Under the pieces are notes generated by a model. It was not told the DNA's origin and did no database searches. It saw only the letters and a list, made by a program, of their open reading frames with translations. From Planococcus salinus (GTDB lineage Bacteria; Bacillota; Bacilli; Bacillales_A; Planococcaceae): a stretch of DNA of 64,000 nt. The stretch covers positions 1 to 64,000 of the forward strand of contig NZ_RIAX01000003.1 in NCBI RefSeq assembly GCF_003719725.1. Direction: 5' to 3'. This document shows, piece after piece, positions 33,776-42,113 of the stretch. Positions within the stretch are counted from its first letter, which is position 1. Every line of letters starts with the position of its first letter. Both the position numbers and the translations under genes were made by a program.

Positions 33776-33808
33776 AAAAAACCCTTTTGCGCTTCGGCAA
33801 AAGGGTTT
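33776..33808 (-). terminator. Terminator of the alanine/sodium symporter gene
   Basis: AAACCCTTTTG and CAAAAGGGTTT pair around CGCTTCGG-type loop bases, with a T-run on the minus strand. Confidence 0.85.
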
Positions 33809-33813
33809 GGCTG

Positions 33814-35226
33814 TCAATCGTTTTTGTTGTCGTCCCAGCATTCGGTGTTTTTTAAGCCAGGAATGTCTTTTGCGAAGAATTCAGGATTCTTGCCTGCTTT
33901 TCGCTGCCTGATGTAATCGTCCAGCACTTTGAATGCGGTCTTGCCGAGTATTGCAATGACCACAAGGTTAATGACGGCCATGAGTCCCATGAACAAGTCG
34001 GCCATATTCCAAACCAGGCTGACCTGCGCCAAAGCGCCGAACATCACCATGATGAGAACTCCGATGCGGTATGCTGTGAGCCAGCCACTGTGGGCATTGA
34101 TGAACTCGATATTCGTTTCACCGTAATAATAATTTCCGATGATGGAACTGAATGCGAAAAACAAAATGGCTGCTGCCAGGAAATACGGTGCCCAGTCGCC
34201 AAGATGGATGTTGAGTGAAGCCTGTGTCAGTAAAATGCCTTCTTGTTCAGATGTATCGTAGATGCCTGCGAGAATGATGACGAATGCTGTCGCAGAACAA
34301 ATGATGATCGTATCAAAAAATACGCCCAGGCTCTGGACAAGCCCCTGCTTCGCAGGATGCGAAACGTTGGCTGACGCTGCGGCGTTCGGAACAGATCCCA
34401 TACCGGCTTCGTTCGAGAACAAACCGCGGCGTACACCCTGCATAATCGCTGCCCCGATGGCACCTCCCGCCGCTTCTTCCAAACCGAAAGCACTCTGGAT
34501 GATCAGTGAGAACACGGCTGGGATTTCCGTAACGTTCATAATGACGATAAAAATCGCTATAATGATGTAAATCGTCGCCATCACCGGCACCAGCACTTGT
34601 GTAACGCTGGCAATCCGTTTGACTCCACCGAAGATGACCAGCGCCGCCAATACCACGAGACCCAAACCGATGGACCAGTCGGGAATATTGAAGACGTCTT
34701 CAAACGATTGAGCAATCGTATTCGATTGAACCGAGTTGAAGATAAAACCGAAAGCCAGTGTCAGCAGGATGGCAAAAACGATGCCGAGCTTGCGTTGGCC
34801 AAGCGCTTTTTCCATATAATAAGCAGGCCCTCCGCGAAATTGTTCTCCGTCTCTCACTTTATACACTTGCGCCAGCGTACTTTCGATGAACGCGGTCGCC
34901 ATTCCGATGAGCGCCACGATCCACATCCAAAATACAGCGCCGGGTCCACCAATGGCAATGGCCAATGCCACCCCCGTGATATTTCCTGTCCCGACACGGG
35001 AAGCGGTTGAAATAGTGAACGCCTGGAAGGCAGAGACTCCCCGCTCTCCATCTTTTTTCTCTGAAATCACACGGAACATTTCACCAAATAAACGAACCTG
35101 TACAAATTTCGTGCGTATGGTGAAGTAAACACCAAGACCGAGCAGCAAAGCGATTAGTATGTATGTCCATAATAAGTTGTTTCCTTCATCGACGATCCAC
35201 GTCAATCCATCCAGAATTGTATCCAT
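33814..35226 (-). CDS. Alanine/glycine:cation symporter (AgcS family)
   Basis: The 470-residue protein has about eleven hydrophobic segments and the AgcS signature (SAFQAFTISTASRVGTGNI, about residues 65-83), followed by GGPGAVFWMWIVALIGMATA and FRGGPAYYMEKALG. These transporters import alanine or glycine with sodium. GGAAGGGG lies upstream of the ATG. It is a single gene among surface-protein genes, with its own terminator. The SSF-type panF at 37745 belongs to a different family. The exact amino acid is not deducible. Confidence 0.92.
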   Translation of the reverse strand: MDTILDGLTWIVDEGNNLLWTYILIALLLGLGVYFTIRTKFVQVRLFGEMFRVISEKKDGERGVSAFQAFTISTASRVGTGNITGVALAIAIGGPGAVFWMWIVALIGMATAFIESTLAQVYKVRDGEQFRGGPAYYMEKALGQRKLGIVFAILLTLAFGFIFNSVQSNTIAQSFEDVFNIPDWSIGLGLVVLAALVIFGGVKRIASVTQVLVPVMATIYIIIAIFIVIMNVTEIPAVFSLIIQSAFGLEEAAGGAIGAAIMQGVRRGLFSNEAGMGSVPNAAASANVSHPAKQGLVQSLGVFFDTIIICSATAFVIILAGIYDTSEQEGILLTQASLNIHLGDWAPYFLAAAILFFAFSSIIGNYYYGETNIEFINAHSGWLTAYRIGVLIMVMFGALAQVSLVWNMADLFMGLMAVINLVVIAILGKTAFKVLDDYIRQRKAGKNPEFFAKDIPGLKNTECWDDNKND

Positions 35227-35321
35227 AATCTTGCCCCTTCCCCCATTATTTAACGATAACTCGTAAATTATACCCTCTTTCCGTTTGCAGAAACGTCATT
35301 GATGAAAATTCTATTTTTTCC

Positions 35322-35365
35322 AAAAAGAAGAAAGCTGTGTGCCAAAGCACCACCAGCTTTCTTTC
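35322..35365 (-). terminator. Terminator of the CAP-SLH gene
   Basis: GAAGAAAGCTG and CAGCTTTCTTTC pair around a 16-base loop, with a T-rich tail on the minus strand. Confidence 0.7.
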
Positions 35366-35372
35366 GGGTTAC

Positions 35373-36416
35373 TCACCTGATGGAAAACATATGCACCCAG
35401 TATGGAAAACCGTCCTGGTCTTCTGCGTATCCTACTCCAATATGAGTGTAGGAAGCCCGAAGAATATTTTCCCGATGTCCCTGTGAATCCATCCAGGCGG
35501 CGACCGTTTCTCCCGGGCTTTTGTAGCCGCCGGCAATGTTTTCACCGACCTGATTGGTCGGATACCCCAATGCGACAGCCATTTCCCAAGGCTCCCCATA
35601 GGTAGGGGATGTATGCTCAAAATAATCATTTTCCGCCATGTCCTCTGCTTTGAGCTGAGCGATTCTTGTCAGCTCCGGATCTTCTTCCAATGCGGTCAGA
35701 TTGGCGTTTGCCCGTTCCTGGTTGACAAGCGGAATGGTTTCGTGAGCAACTGAGCCGGTTGAATTGACCCCTTGGTAGAGCTGCTGTGTTGCGTCGTAGC
35801 TGATGGTCCCTTCTTCGACTGCACGCTCGAATTGCAGCGCCCGGTCAATGAAAGCAGCGAGCTGGCCACGTGTCACATTGACGCCGTATCTGAAAGTGGT
35901 GGGCGTATAGCCTTCTGAAATGCCGACTTCCGCCAAAGTGATGATGTAATCGTGTGCCCAGAGCGTTGACGGCACATCTCTGAAAGCCAATTGATGATTC
36001 GAGTCGACGACAATATCAAATCCTTCGACAATAATCTTTGCCATTTGGGAGCGTGGCAGCGGCTGTCCGGGATTGAACTTCCCTGTGTTTGAAAAGACCC
36101 CCTGCTCCGTCAAAGCTGCAACGGCCGGATAGGCGTAGTAATCGGGGTCTATATCCTGAAAATCCGGCTGGAAAGTGGTGGCTGTATCCACTTCCAGTGC
36201 CCGCGCCAAAATGACGGCGGCCTGTGCTCTTGTAACTTCCCGGTCCGGTCTGAAAAAGCCGGTCGAGTAGCCATTTACGATTTCGGCTGCGGACAACGAA
36301 TGGATGGATTCATAAGCCCAATGCTTGCTGGATACATCGGGGAAATGATCGGCGTATGCAGTGGCAGGAACAGCAAGCAGCAATGCGGCAAGAGCTGCAA
36401 CGAAGGTTTTTTTCAT
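35373..36416 (-). CDS. CAP-domain (SCP/PR-1) protein with SLH domains
   Basis: The 347-residue protein has AAAGGAGCC upstream, a signal peptide ending ATAYA (about residue 22), three SLH domains (about 24-205; EVTRAQAAVILARALE, LPRSQMAKIIVEGF, NVTRGQLAAFIDRAL), a short linker, and a C-terminal CAP domain (about 225-345). CAP hallmarks are VNQERANANL, YFEHTSPTYG, VGENIAGGY and GHRENILRASYTHIGVGY. Bacterial CAP proteins of the YkwD type are secreted, and their biochemical role is largely unknown. It follows the SLH set and is held at the same surface polymer. Confidence 0.92.
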   Translation of the reverse strand: MKKTFVAALAALLLAVPATAYADHFPDVSSKHWAYESIHSLSAAEIVNGYSTGFFRPDREVTRAQAAVILARALEVDTATTFQPDFQDIDPDYYAYPAVAALTEQGVFSNTGKFNPGQPLPRSQMAKIIVEGFDIVVDSNHQLAFRDVPSTLWAHDYIITLAEVGISEGYTPTTFRYGVNVTRGQLAAFIDRALQFERAVEEGTISYDATQQLYQGVNSTGSVAHETIPLVNQERANANLTALEEDPELTRIAQLKAEDMAENDYFEHTSPTYGEPWEMAVALGYPTNQVGENIAGGYKSPGETVAAWMDSQGHRENILRASYTHIGVGYAEDQDGFPYWVHMFSIR

Positions 36417-36487
36417 ATTGACAAGGCTCCTTTCGGATTCTATTCCATTTTCATGATTAAGGGAGACGAAAAAATTGGTGGCATTTT

Positions 36488-36501
36488 ATTTCCCGGGAAA
36501 T
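36488..36501. promoter_or_regulatory. Perfect palindrome ATTTCCCGGGAAAT, copy 1
   Basis: This 14-bp perfect palindrome sits 72 bases upstream of the CAP-SLH start codon. An identical site with matching flanks (TTTATTTCCCGGGAAATA) lies at 56573-56586. It may be a regulator site; no assignment is possible. Confidence 0.4.
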
Positions 36502-36584
36502 AACTTCCTTCCCTGTATTTATACTATATACCCAAACTCCCAGAGAATTATCAGACTTACTGAAAAAGTAGGGGTTTTATTCGT

Positions 36585-37697
36585 TTAACAGACTGTGCTT
36601 TCCTGGATTGTCAGTTTTCGCAGCAGCGTTTCGTCCACGTCAATTCCCAGCCCGGCTTTCCCCGACAGTTCCACCACCGGCAACCGGTAATGGAGATTGC
36701 CGATTTCCTGTGAAAACAAAAGCGGCCCTGTCAGCTCAGCACTTTGGATATTGCGGCGTGACATGACGGCGTGATAACCGGCTGCTGAACCGACAGATGA
36801 TTCCACCATCGAACCGATCTGCGCAATAATTCCAGCGCTTTCGGCAGTTTTGGCCATATGGACCGCCGGAAAAATACCACCGCTTTTCATCAGTTTAATG
36901 TTTACGTAATCAGCAGCTTCCAGACGGATGATCTCCAGCAGGTCTTCCATGGTCTGGATGCTTTCATCAGCCATGATGGGTGTGGCAACTTTTTTGCGGA
37001 TTTCTGCAAGTCCCCGGATGTTTCCCATGGCAATCGGCTGCTCGACCCACGTCAGGCGGGTATCGGCCAATTGATTGATGACCTGGACTGCATGGCCGGC
37101 TGTTTTCCATCCCTGGTTGACGTCGACACGGATTGGCACGGCGTTCCCCACTGCTTTTCGAACGGTGTAAATGCGTTCGATATCAAGACTGGAATCATCG
37201 AGCCCCACTTTCAGCTTCAAACTCTCAAACCCTTTCGCGACAGCATCCTTTGCTTTTTCCGCCATGGTCTCCGGCTCTTCGATACTCAGCACTTTCGGGT
37301 AGTGAAGCGTTTGATGTGCCTGCCCGCCCAGCAGGTTGTATACCGGCTGTCCTGCCGCTTTGCCCATTAAATCGTAACAGGCGATATCGACAGCGGCTTT
37401 TGCAGCGGGATTATTCGCGAGAGCTTCGTTCATCAAATAATGGATGTGTTCAATATTAAAAGGGTTTTGGCCGATAACAGTCGGAATCAGCACCGTTTTC
37501 AGTAGTTCAAATGTGCCGTTCACCTGCTCCCCTGTTACATGTTCATCAGGCACCGCTTCCCCGTAGCCGATCAATCCGGTATCGGTTTCAAGCTTCAAAA
37601 TGATGGCGGGCATCGACGGGTACGTCGCGTAAGAGATGATGAACGGTTCTTTTAGCGGAAACTCCACTGCGTAAATCGTTGCTTTTGTAATTTTCAT
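36585..37697 (-). CDS. Enolase-superfamily epimerase/cycloisomerase (dipeptide epimerase-like)
   Basis: The 370-residue protein belongs to the muconate lactonizing enzyme group. It has the catalytic Lys pair in SLKLKVG (about residue 164), metal ligands Asp, Glu and Asp in IRVDVNQGW, TWVEQPIAMG and PIMADESIQ, and the opposite Lys in NIKLMKSGG (about 267). GGGG precedes the ATG. The best known relatives in Bacillales are L-Ala-D/L-Glu epimerases (YkfB), which recycle peptidoglycan peptides; muconate cycloisomerase and N-acylamino acid racemase share all these residues. Surrounding wall-hydrolase genes favour the dipeptide epimerase role, but that is inference. Confidence 0.8.
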   Translation of the reverse strand: MKITKATIYAVEFPLKEPFIISYATYPSMPAIILKLETDTGLIGYGEAVPDEHVTGEQVNGTFELLKTVLIPTVIGQNPFNIEHIHYLMNEALANNPAAKAAVDIACYDLMGKAAGQPVYNLLGGQAHQTLHYPKVLSIEEPETMAEKAKDAVAKGFESLKLKVGLDDSSLDIERIYTVRKAVGNAVPIRVDVNQGWKTAGHAVQVINQLADTRLTWVEQPIAMGNIRGLAEIRKKVATPIMADESIQTMEDLLEIIRLEAADYVNIKLMKSGGIFPAVHMAKTAESAGIIAQIGSMVESSVGSAAGYHAVMSRRNIQSAELTGPLLFSQEIGNLHYRLPVVELSGKAGLGIDVDETLLRKLTIQESTVC

Positions 37698-37718
37698 AGT
37701 ACATAACCCCTTTCAATC

Positions 37719-37745
37719 GCGCGAGTGCCTGGCACGCACACAATT
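37719..37745 (-). repeat. Short dispersed palindrome GTGCCTGGCAC, copy 3
   Basis: The reverse complement reads AATTGTGTGCGTGCCAGGCAC, identical over 21 bases to 15329-15349. Here it touches the panF stop codon. Confidence 0.7.
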
Positions 37746-39205
37746 TATTTCGCAAAATCTTCGTTGAAATCGTATGCTTTCCGTCCGATCAACAAGCTGC
37801 CCACTACAAAAGCCAGAAGCGACAGCAGAACAGGGAAAGTCACGGTGTGGACACCAAACAGTTCCCCATTGGCCAGATTGTAAAAATGCAGCGCGATATA
37901 ACTGACAATCCCGGTCACCATCGATGCAATGGCTCCGAATTTATTGCCCCACTTCCAGTAAAGACCGAGGACGACCGGCCAGATAAAGGCCGCTTCCAGT
38001 CCACCAAAAGCGAATAAATTCAGGAAAATCAGCAGATCCGGCGGGTTCAGGGCCATGAGAAACACAATGACACCGAGTGTTCCGGTGACACCGACCGACA
38101 TCCGTTTGATGGTTTTCAAAGATGCGTCGGGTTTGATGTAACTGGAATAGACGTCACGGACAATTGATGAACTGACAATCAACAGCAGCGAATCGACCGT
38201 CGACATGATGGCCGCCATCGGAGCCGCCAACACAATTCCCGCCACCCATGGAGGCAGCACTTCAAGTGCGATGAGCGGAATGACTGTGTCACCGACTGTA
38301 ATATCCGGCAATATTGGACGGGCGAACACACCGATCAAGTGCATGTTCAGCATGATGACACCGGTGACCAGCGTACCGATGATCAAGGCTCTGTGCATTG
38401 ACTGTGAATTTTTATAAGACATGGCACGGACGGCAATCTGTGGCAGGCCGACAACACCGACGCCGACCAGAATCCAGAAAGATGAGACGTAGGCTGCACT
38501 CAAGTTGCCTTCCGCCCCGTAAGGCGTGACCAGATTCGGGTTTTCATTGATCAAATCCGAGACGATATTCGGAATGCCGCCTCCTGTAATCACGACAGCA
38601 ATGAGCAGGACCAGCGTACCGACGAGCATCACCGCTCCCTGCACGGCATCTGTCAACGCAACCGCACGGAAACCGCCGATGGTGACATAAACCAATACAC
38701 TGACCGCAAACAAAAACAATGCCGAATTATACGACAGGCCGGTCAGTGATTCAATCAGGCGCGCGCCGCCGATCCATTGGGCAGCCATCGCTGAAAACAA
38801 AAAAATGATGATACTGAGCGCCGACAAGATGGCCACTGCCGAACTTCTGTAGCGCACTTTCAGAAAATCGATCATCGTTACTGCGTTGTAGCGACGCGCC
38901 ATGATGGCAAACTTTTTCCCCAGGATCATCAGCACAAAATACCCTGTGACCACTTGCGTCATCGCCAACAGCACCCAGCCAAAGCCCATGGTATACGCCG
39001 TTCCCGGTCCCCCCAGGAAACTGGAGGCACTGCCATAGGTGGCGACCATCGTCATGGCCAGCACAAAGCCGCCGAGCTCGCGGCCGCCAAGGAAATAATC
39101 GTTGATGAAGTTGGAAGATGACGAGAGCTTGCGGCTCGACCAATAACCGATTCCAAAAATGATCAATAAGAACAAAATCATCGGAATCAAAACAGAATAA
39201 TTCAT
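37745..39205 (-). CDS. panF: Sodium/pantothenate symporter
   Basis: PanF imports pantothenate, the precursor of coenzyme A, with sodium. The 486-residue protein has about thirteen hydrophobic segments and characteristic PanF sequence: FINDYFLGGRELGGFVLAMT (about residues 33-52), ATYGSASSFLGGPGTAY, LGKKFAIMARRYNAVTMIDF and GGFRAVALTDAVQG. These match the enterobacterial protein closely. Its ATG overlaps the stop codon of the yhdT-like gene (ATGA), indicating translational coupling. The yhdT-panF order is the same as in Escherichia coli. Confidence 0.95.
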   Translation of the reverse strand: MNYSVLIPMILFLLIIFGIGYWSSRKLSSSSNFINDYFLGGRELGGFVLAMTMVATYGSASSFLGGPGTAYTMGFGWVLLAMTQVVTGYFVLMILGKKFAIMARRYNAVTMIDFLKVRYRSSAVAILSALSIIIFLFSAMAAQWIGGARLIESLTGLSYNSALFLFAVSVLVYVTIGGFRAVALTDAVQGAVMLVGTLVLLIAVVITGGGIPNIVSDLINENPNLVTPYGAEGNLSAAYVSSFWILVGVGVVGLPQIAVRAMSYKNSQSMHRALIIGTLVTGVIMLNMHLIGVFARPILPDITVGDTVIPLIALEVLPPWVAGIVLAAPMAAIMSTVDSLLLIVSSSIVRDVYSSYIKPDASLKTIKRMSVGVTGTLGVIVFLMALNPPDLLIFLNLFAFGGLEAAFIWPVVLGLYWKWGNKFGAIASMVTGIVSYIALHFYNLANGELFGVHTVTFPVLLSLLAFVVGSLLIGRKAYDFNEDFAK

Positions 39206-39471
39206 TTCCGGTCTTCCTCCTCTTCAAACGGCACTTCCACAAAGAAAATTTTCACCGTGACGATGACCAATGCCGCAATCAGCACAAAGCCCACGACGCA
39301 GCTGTAAAAAAACCAATCCGGCAAACCAAAGATGTAACTGTAGTCCTCTACAGGGCGAGAGCCCATTCCATAGGCAAAACCAAACCACCAGATAAAGTTG
39401 AAAACGGCCAGCCCTACGCCGATCCATGCTTCCCGATGTGCAACTTTAAATCGCCAATCCGTCTCATTCAT
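39202..39471 (-). CDS. yhdT: YhdT family membrane protein (DUF997)
   Basis: The ATG at 39471 is chosen because AGGAG lies 8 bases before it; the GTG at 39480 is too close to that site. The 89-residue product has two hydrophobic segments, an N-terminal VAHREAWIGVGLAVFNFIWW motif and an acidic tail (VPFEEEEDRK), as in DUF997/YhdT proteins. It overlaps panF by four bases, so it is probably an accessory subunit or companion of the pantothenate symporter. Its biochemical role is unknown. Confidence 0.88.
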   Translation of the reverse strand: MNETDWRFKVAHREAWIGVGLAVFNFIWWFGFAYGMGSRPVEDYSYIFGLPDWFFYSCVVGFVLIAALVIVTVKIFFVEVPFEEEEDRK

Positions 39472-39687
39472 CTTTTCCACTCCTTTGCATAGCCCTTTGT
39501 TGATACCTTGTTTTTCTATCTACTTAACATATCATTTATTGTCCCTGGTTTTTAGCGGGAACGCATTTTTTCTGTACTTTTTCTGCGAAAAGATAATTAT
39601 TATTTTTTATGTAAATATATTACTTCAACAAGAATCTTTCTCCTTAATATATTTTTATCAAATTAAACCCTTAGTCCTAAATTTATA

Positions 39688-39716
39688 TTGACTGAAAATT
39701 CTTTATACTATATATT
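39688..39716 (+). promoter_or_regulatory. Promoter of the LysM-NlpC/P60 gene
   Basis: TTGACT (39688-39693), a 17-base spacer and TATATT (39711-39716) lie 29 bases upstream of the ATG. Confidence 0.6.
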
Positions 39717-39745
39717 TATTGTATCTTGAATACGGAGGTCGAAGA

Positions 39746-40681
39746 ATGAAACGAATTTTGCTGGCAGGTGCCATGGGATTGTTTTTATTTTCCACAGCGG
39801 CAGACGTCTCTGCAGCGTCGTCTACGCATACAGTACAGAAAGGGGATACGTTGTATCGCATTGCCCAAACTTACAAAGTCAGTATCAGTGAACTGAAACA
39901 ATGGAATTCGTTGAAAAGCGATTCCATCTACATCAACCAAAGTTTAAAGACATCTGCAGGCAGTAAAACAACTGGTAAGCCGACTCCCCCTGCAGCCGCG
40001 AAAGCTTCCAAGACTGTTTTACCTGCCCAGACCGTAACTTCGAATTCCACCATTTACCGTGTCCAAAAAGGAGACTCTCTTTACGGTATTTCAAAAAAAT
40101 TCAATGTTACGGTTCCTGAATTGACAGCCTGGAACCAGTTAAAGACAACCACGATCTACGTCAATCAATCATTAAAAATTAACAAAGTTTCGTCAGAAGC
40201 GGCGACTATTCCGGTACAGGCTGCGGCAACAGTCAAGCAGCCGGTTCCTGCCGCTGCCCCCCTTGCGAATAATGCAGCACCGGTTTCAAAAGCAGCTGCC
40301 TCGCGTTATGACAGCGTCATCGACAGCGCACATGCTGTAGTCGGCACACCTTATTTATTTGGCGGTGTCTCTTCTGCCGGTTTTGATTGCAGTGGATTTA
40401 TTTATTACGCCTATTCACAGGCAGGCATTTCGATTTACCGCAACAGCAGCGCCGGCTACTACAGCCAGTCATCCAGTGTCACAAACCCCGTTGCCGGCGA
40501 CTTGGTCTTCTTTAAAGATACATACAAACCGGGCATTTCCCATATGGGCATTGTTGTCGGCAATAATTCTTTTATCCATGCCGGCAGTAAAGGCGTGGAA
40601 ATTACACGGCTGGATTCCCCTTACTGGCAGCAGCGATTTGCCGGTTTCAGACGATTGAACACCGTCAGCATCGAAAATTAG
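39746..40681 (+). CDS. LysM-domain NlpC/P60 DL-endopeptidase (LytE/CwlS-like)
   Basis: The ATG at 39746 follows CGGAGGTCG and gives 311 residues. A signal peptide ends DVSAA (about residue 24). Two LysM domains (HTVQKGDTLYRIAQTYKVS and YRVQKGDSLYGISKKFNVT) are separated by Ala/Pro/Thr-rich linkers, and the NlpC/P60 domain forms the last 120 residues with the catalytic Cys in GFDCSGFIYYAYS and His in GISHMGIVVGNN, then FIHAGSKG. It cleaves peptidoglycan stem peptides, targeted by LysM rather than by SLH. It differs in targeting from 26155-27216, so the cell has two anchoring modes for the same enzyme type. Confidence 0.92.
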   Translation: MKRILLAGAMGLFLFSTAADVSAASSTHTVQKGDTLYRIAQTYKVSISELKQWNSLKSDSIYINQSLKTSAGSKTTGKPTPPAAAKASKTVLPAQTVTSNSTIYRVQKGDSLYGISKKFNVTVPELTAWNQLKTTTIYVNQSLKINKVSSEAATIPVQAAATVKQPVPAAAPLANNAAPVSKAAASRYDSVIDSAHAVVGTPYLFGGVSSAGFDCSGFIYYAYSQAGISIYRNSSAGYYSQSSSVTNPVAGDLVFFKDTYKPGISHMGIVVGNNSFIHAGSKGVEITRLDSPYWQQRFAGFRRLNTVSIEN

Positions 40682-40690
40682 AATTTCTTT

Positions 40691-40719
40691 CAAAACGCCA
40701 TCCCGTATGGCGTTTTTTT
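40691..40719 (+). terminator. Terminator of the LysM-NlpC/P60 gene
   Basis: AAAACGCCAT and ATGGCGTTTT form a stem around CCCGT, followed by more T, 10 bases after the stop codon. Confidence 0.9.
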
Positions 40720-40764
40720 ACGTCTTATGCACACGCTCAAGCGACAGCAAAATAATTTTCCATG

Positions 40765-40792
40765 AAAAAACCCGAAAGCTGCTGCTTCCGGG
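40765..40792 (-). terminator. Terminator of the Yip1/membrane-fusion operon
   Basis: CCCGAAAGC and GCTTCCGGG pair with one mismatch around TGCT, with six T on the minus strand. Confidence 0.8.
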
Positions 40793-40814
40793 AAATATAT
40801 CAATCTGGTCCGTG

Positions 40815-42113
40815 TTATCTGGCTAACAGGTACTCGACGTAATGGCGCCAATTGGTGCTTTTCGCGAGGATGAAATCAGGCTGGTCATCCGGGAACGGCA
40901 TGAAGACAGCCGGCAATGAATTGAAGTCGCGCAAGTTCTCTTCTTTCAATACAATGGTTCCAGGCTCTACACCATCTGCCAGAATCGCTTTGCCGCCTGC
41001 ATTGAACTCGACGGAAACCGGCATGTCTGTTGCATATCCTTCCATTGACAAAATATGGACCACTCCGTTGTCTTCGTCATTGTCATAGATCCACGGCTGC
41101 GGCAAAGCCACAGCGTCCTCTACTTCATTGGTGACGATATTGGCATTGGCGGTTCCGCCATACGGCAGCTGATCCAGCAGTGGTTCATCTGTCGCAAATT
41201 GCACTTCATAAAACGCTATCGGATTTTTTTGATTGTGCGGTTCAAGTTCCTGGTACGCCGTCAGCCACTTCGACTGCTCGGCAGGCACCTGATCCACTTT
41301 CATGACCGTTGCCGGCAATGCCTGTTCAAGACCAGGAGCATGTGCCAGGACACGGTCCCCAATTTCAATGTCGGGCCACTCGTTCTCTGACAAATAGCTT
41401 GTAAACACTTTTTCATGCGAATAAATTTCCACATTCATCGGTTCGGAGTCGCCGTTGACTTTTGCGACTACCCCTGCAACCGGACTGATCAAGGCGGGAT
41501 TGGATGTGGTTTGTGCAAGCTGCGCTTCCACTACTGCCAATTTCGACTCGACTGCGGCCAACTGCTGTTCCGCCTGTGCAATCCCGGCAGCAAACGAACC
41601 GTCCTGCGGCACTTCGACACCCAGCGTTACATTGACATCCAGTTCGACTGTATCCCCGTCCTCATTGGTTGTTGTGGAACGGTCTGAAGCTCTTTCGGTT
41701 GTCGATGACCGTTGGGAACGGCGCGCAGATTTCAAATCACTCAATACGCTGCGGATTTCTGCCAGTTCATCTTCCAGCGCGTCCCGCTCGGATTCCCAGA
41801 CGGCCCGCTGTTCTTCTGATTCCGCTTCGTTCAGTAAAGCCAATTCGGCTCCAGCTTCAACAATATCACCTTCTGAAACCAGCCATTGTTCAATGGCATC
41901 TGATTGCTGCACATAAATCTGCGTCGAACCCAGCGGCGTCGTAATCGCTTCTTTTTGCAACTCTTCGGTATAAGTGGAGGCAAAAGCCTGCTCGTATTCA
42001 CTGACGTACACCGTTTTGGTCAACACGCTTTTTTCCCCGTACATCAAGATGGCATTGGCTGCCAAAAACGAAGTGATGGCAATGGACAAGCCAATAAAAA
42101 AGAATTTATTCAA
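40815..42113 (-). CDS. Membrane-fusion / efflux adaptor protein (YknX-like)
   Basis: A TTG start at 42113 with AGGAGG 8 bases upstream is preferred over the ATG at 42140, which lacks a site; the product is 432 residues. It has one N-terminal membrane segment, a biotinyl-lipoyl-like half (DIVEAGAELALLNEAE), a coiled coil of two helices (about residues 100-200) interrupted by a Ser/Thr/Arg-rich loop, the second half-motif LISPVAGVVAKVNG, and beta-barrel domains. Adaptors of this kind couple ABC transporters to wall-side functions. It overlaps the Yip1-like gene by 8 bases. The YknW-YknX order matches Bacillus subtilis, but no yknYZ genes follow. Confidence 0.75.
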   Translation of the reverse strand: MNKFFFIGLSIAITSFLAANAILMYGEKSVLTKTVYVSEYEQAFASTYTEELQKEAITTPLGSTQIYVQQSDAIEQWLVSEGDIVEAGAELALLNEAESEEQRAVWESERDALEDELAEIRSVLSDLKSARRSQRSSTTERASDRSTTTNEDGDTVELDVNVTLGVEVPQDGSFAAGIAQAEQQLAAVESKLAVVEAQLAQTTSNPALISPVAGVVAKVNGDSEPMNVEIYSHEKVFTSYLSENEWPDIEIGDRVLAHAPGLEQALPATVMKVDQVPAEQSKWLTAYQELEPHNQKNPIAFYEVQFATDEPLLDQLPYGGTANANIVTNEVEDAVALPQPWIYDNDEDNGVVHILSMEGYATDMPVSVEFNAGGKAILADGVEPGTIVLKEENLRDFNSLPAVFMPFPDDQPDFILAKSTNWRHYVEYLLAR

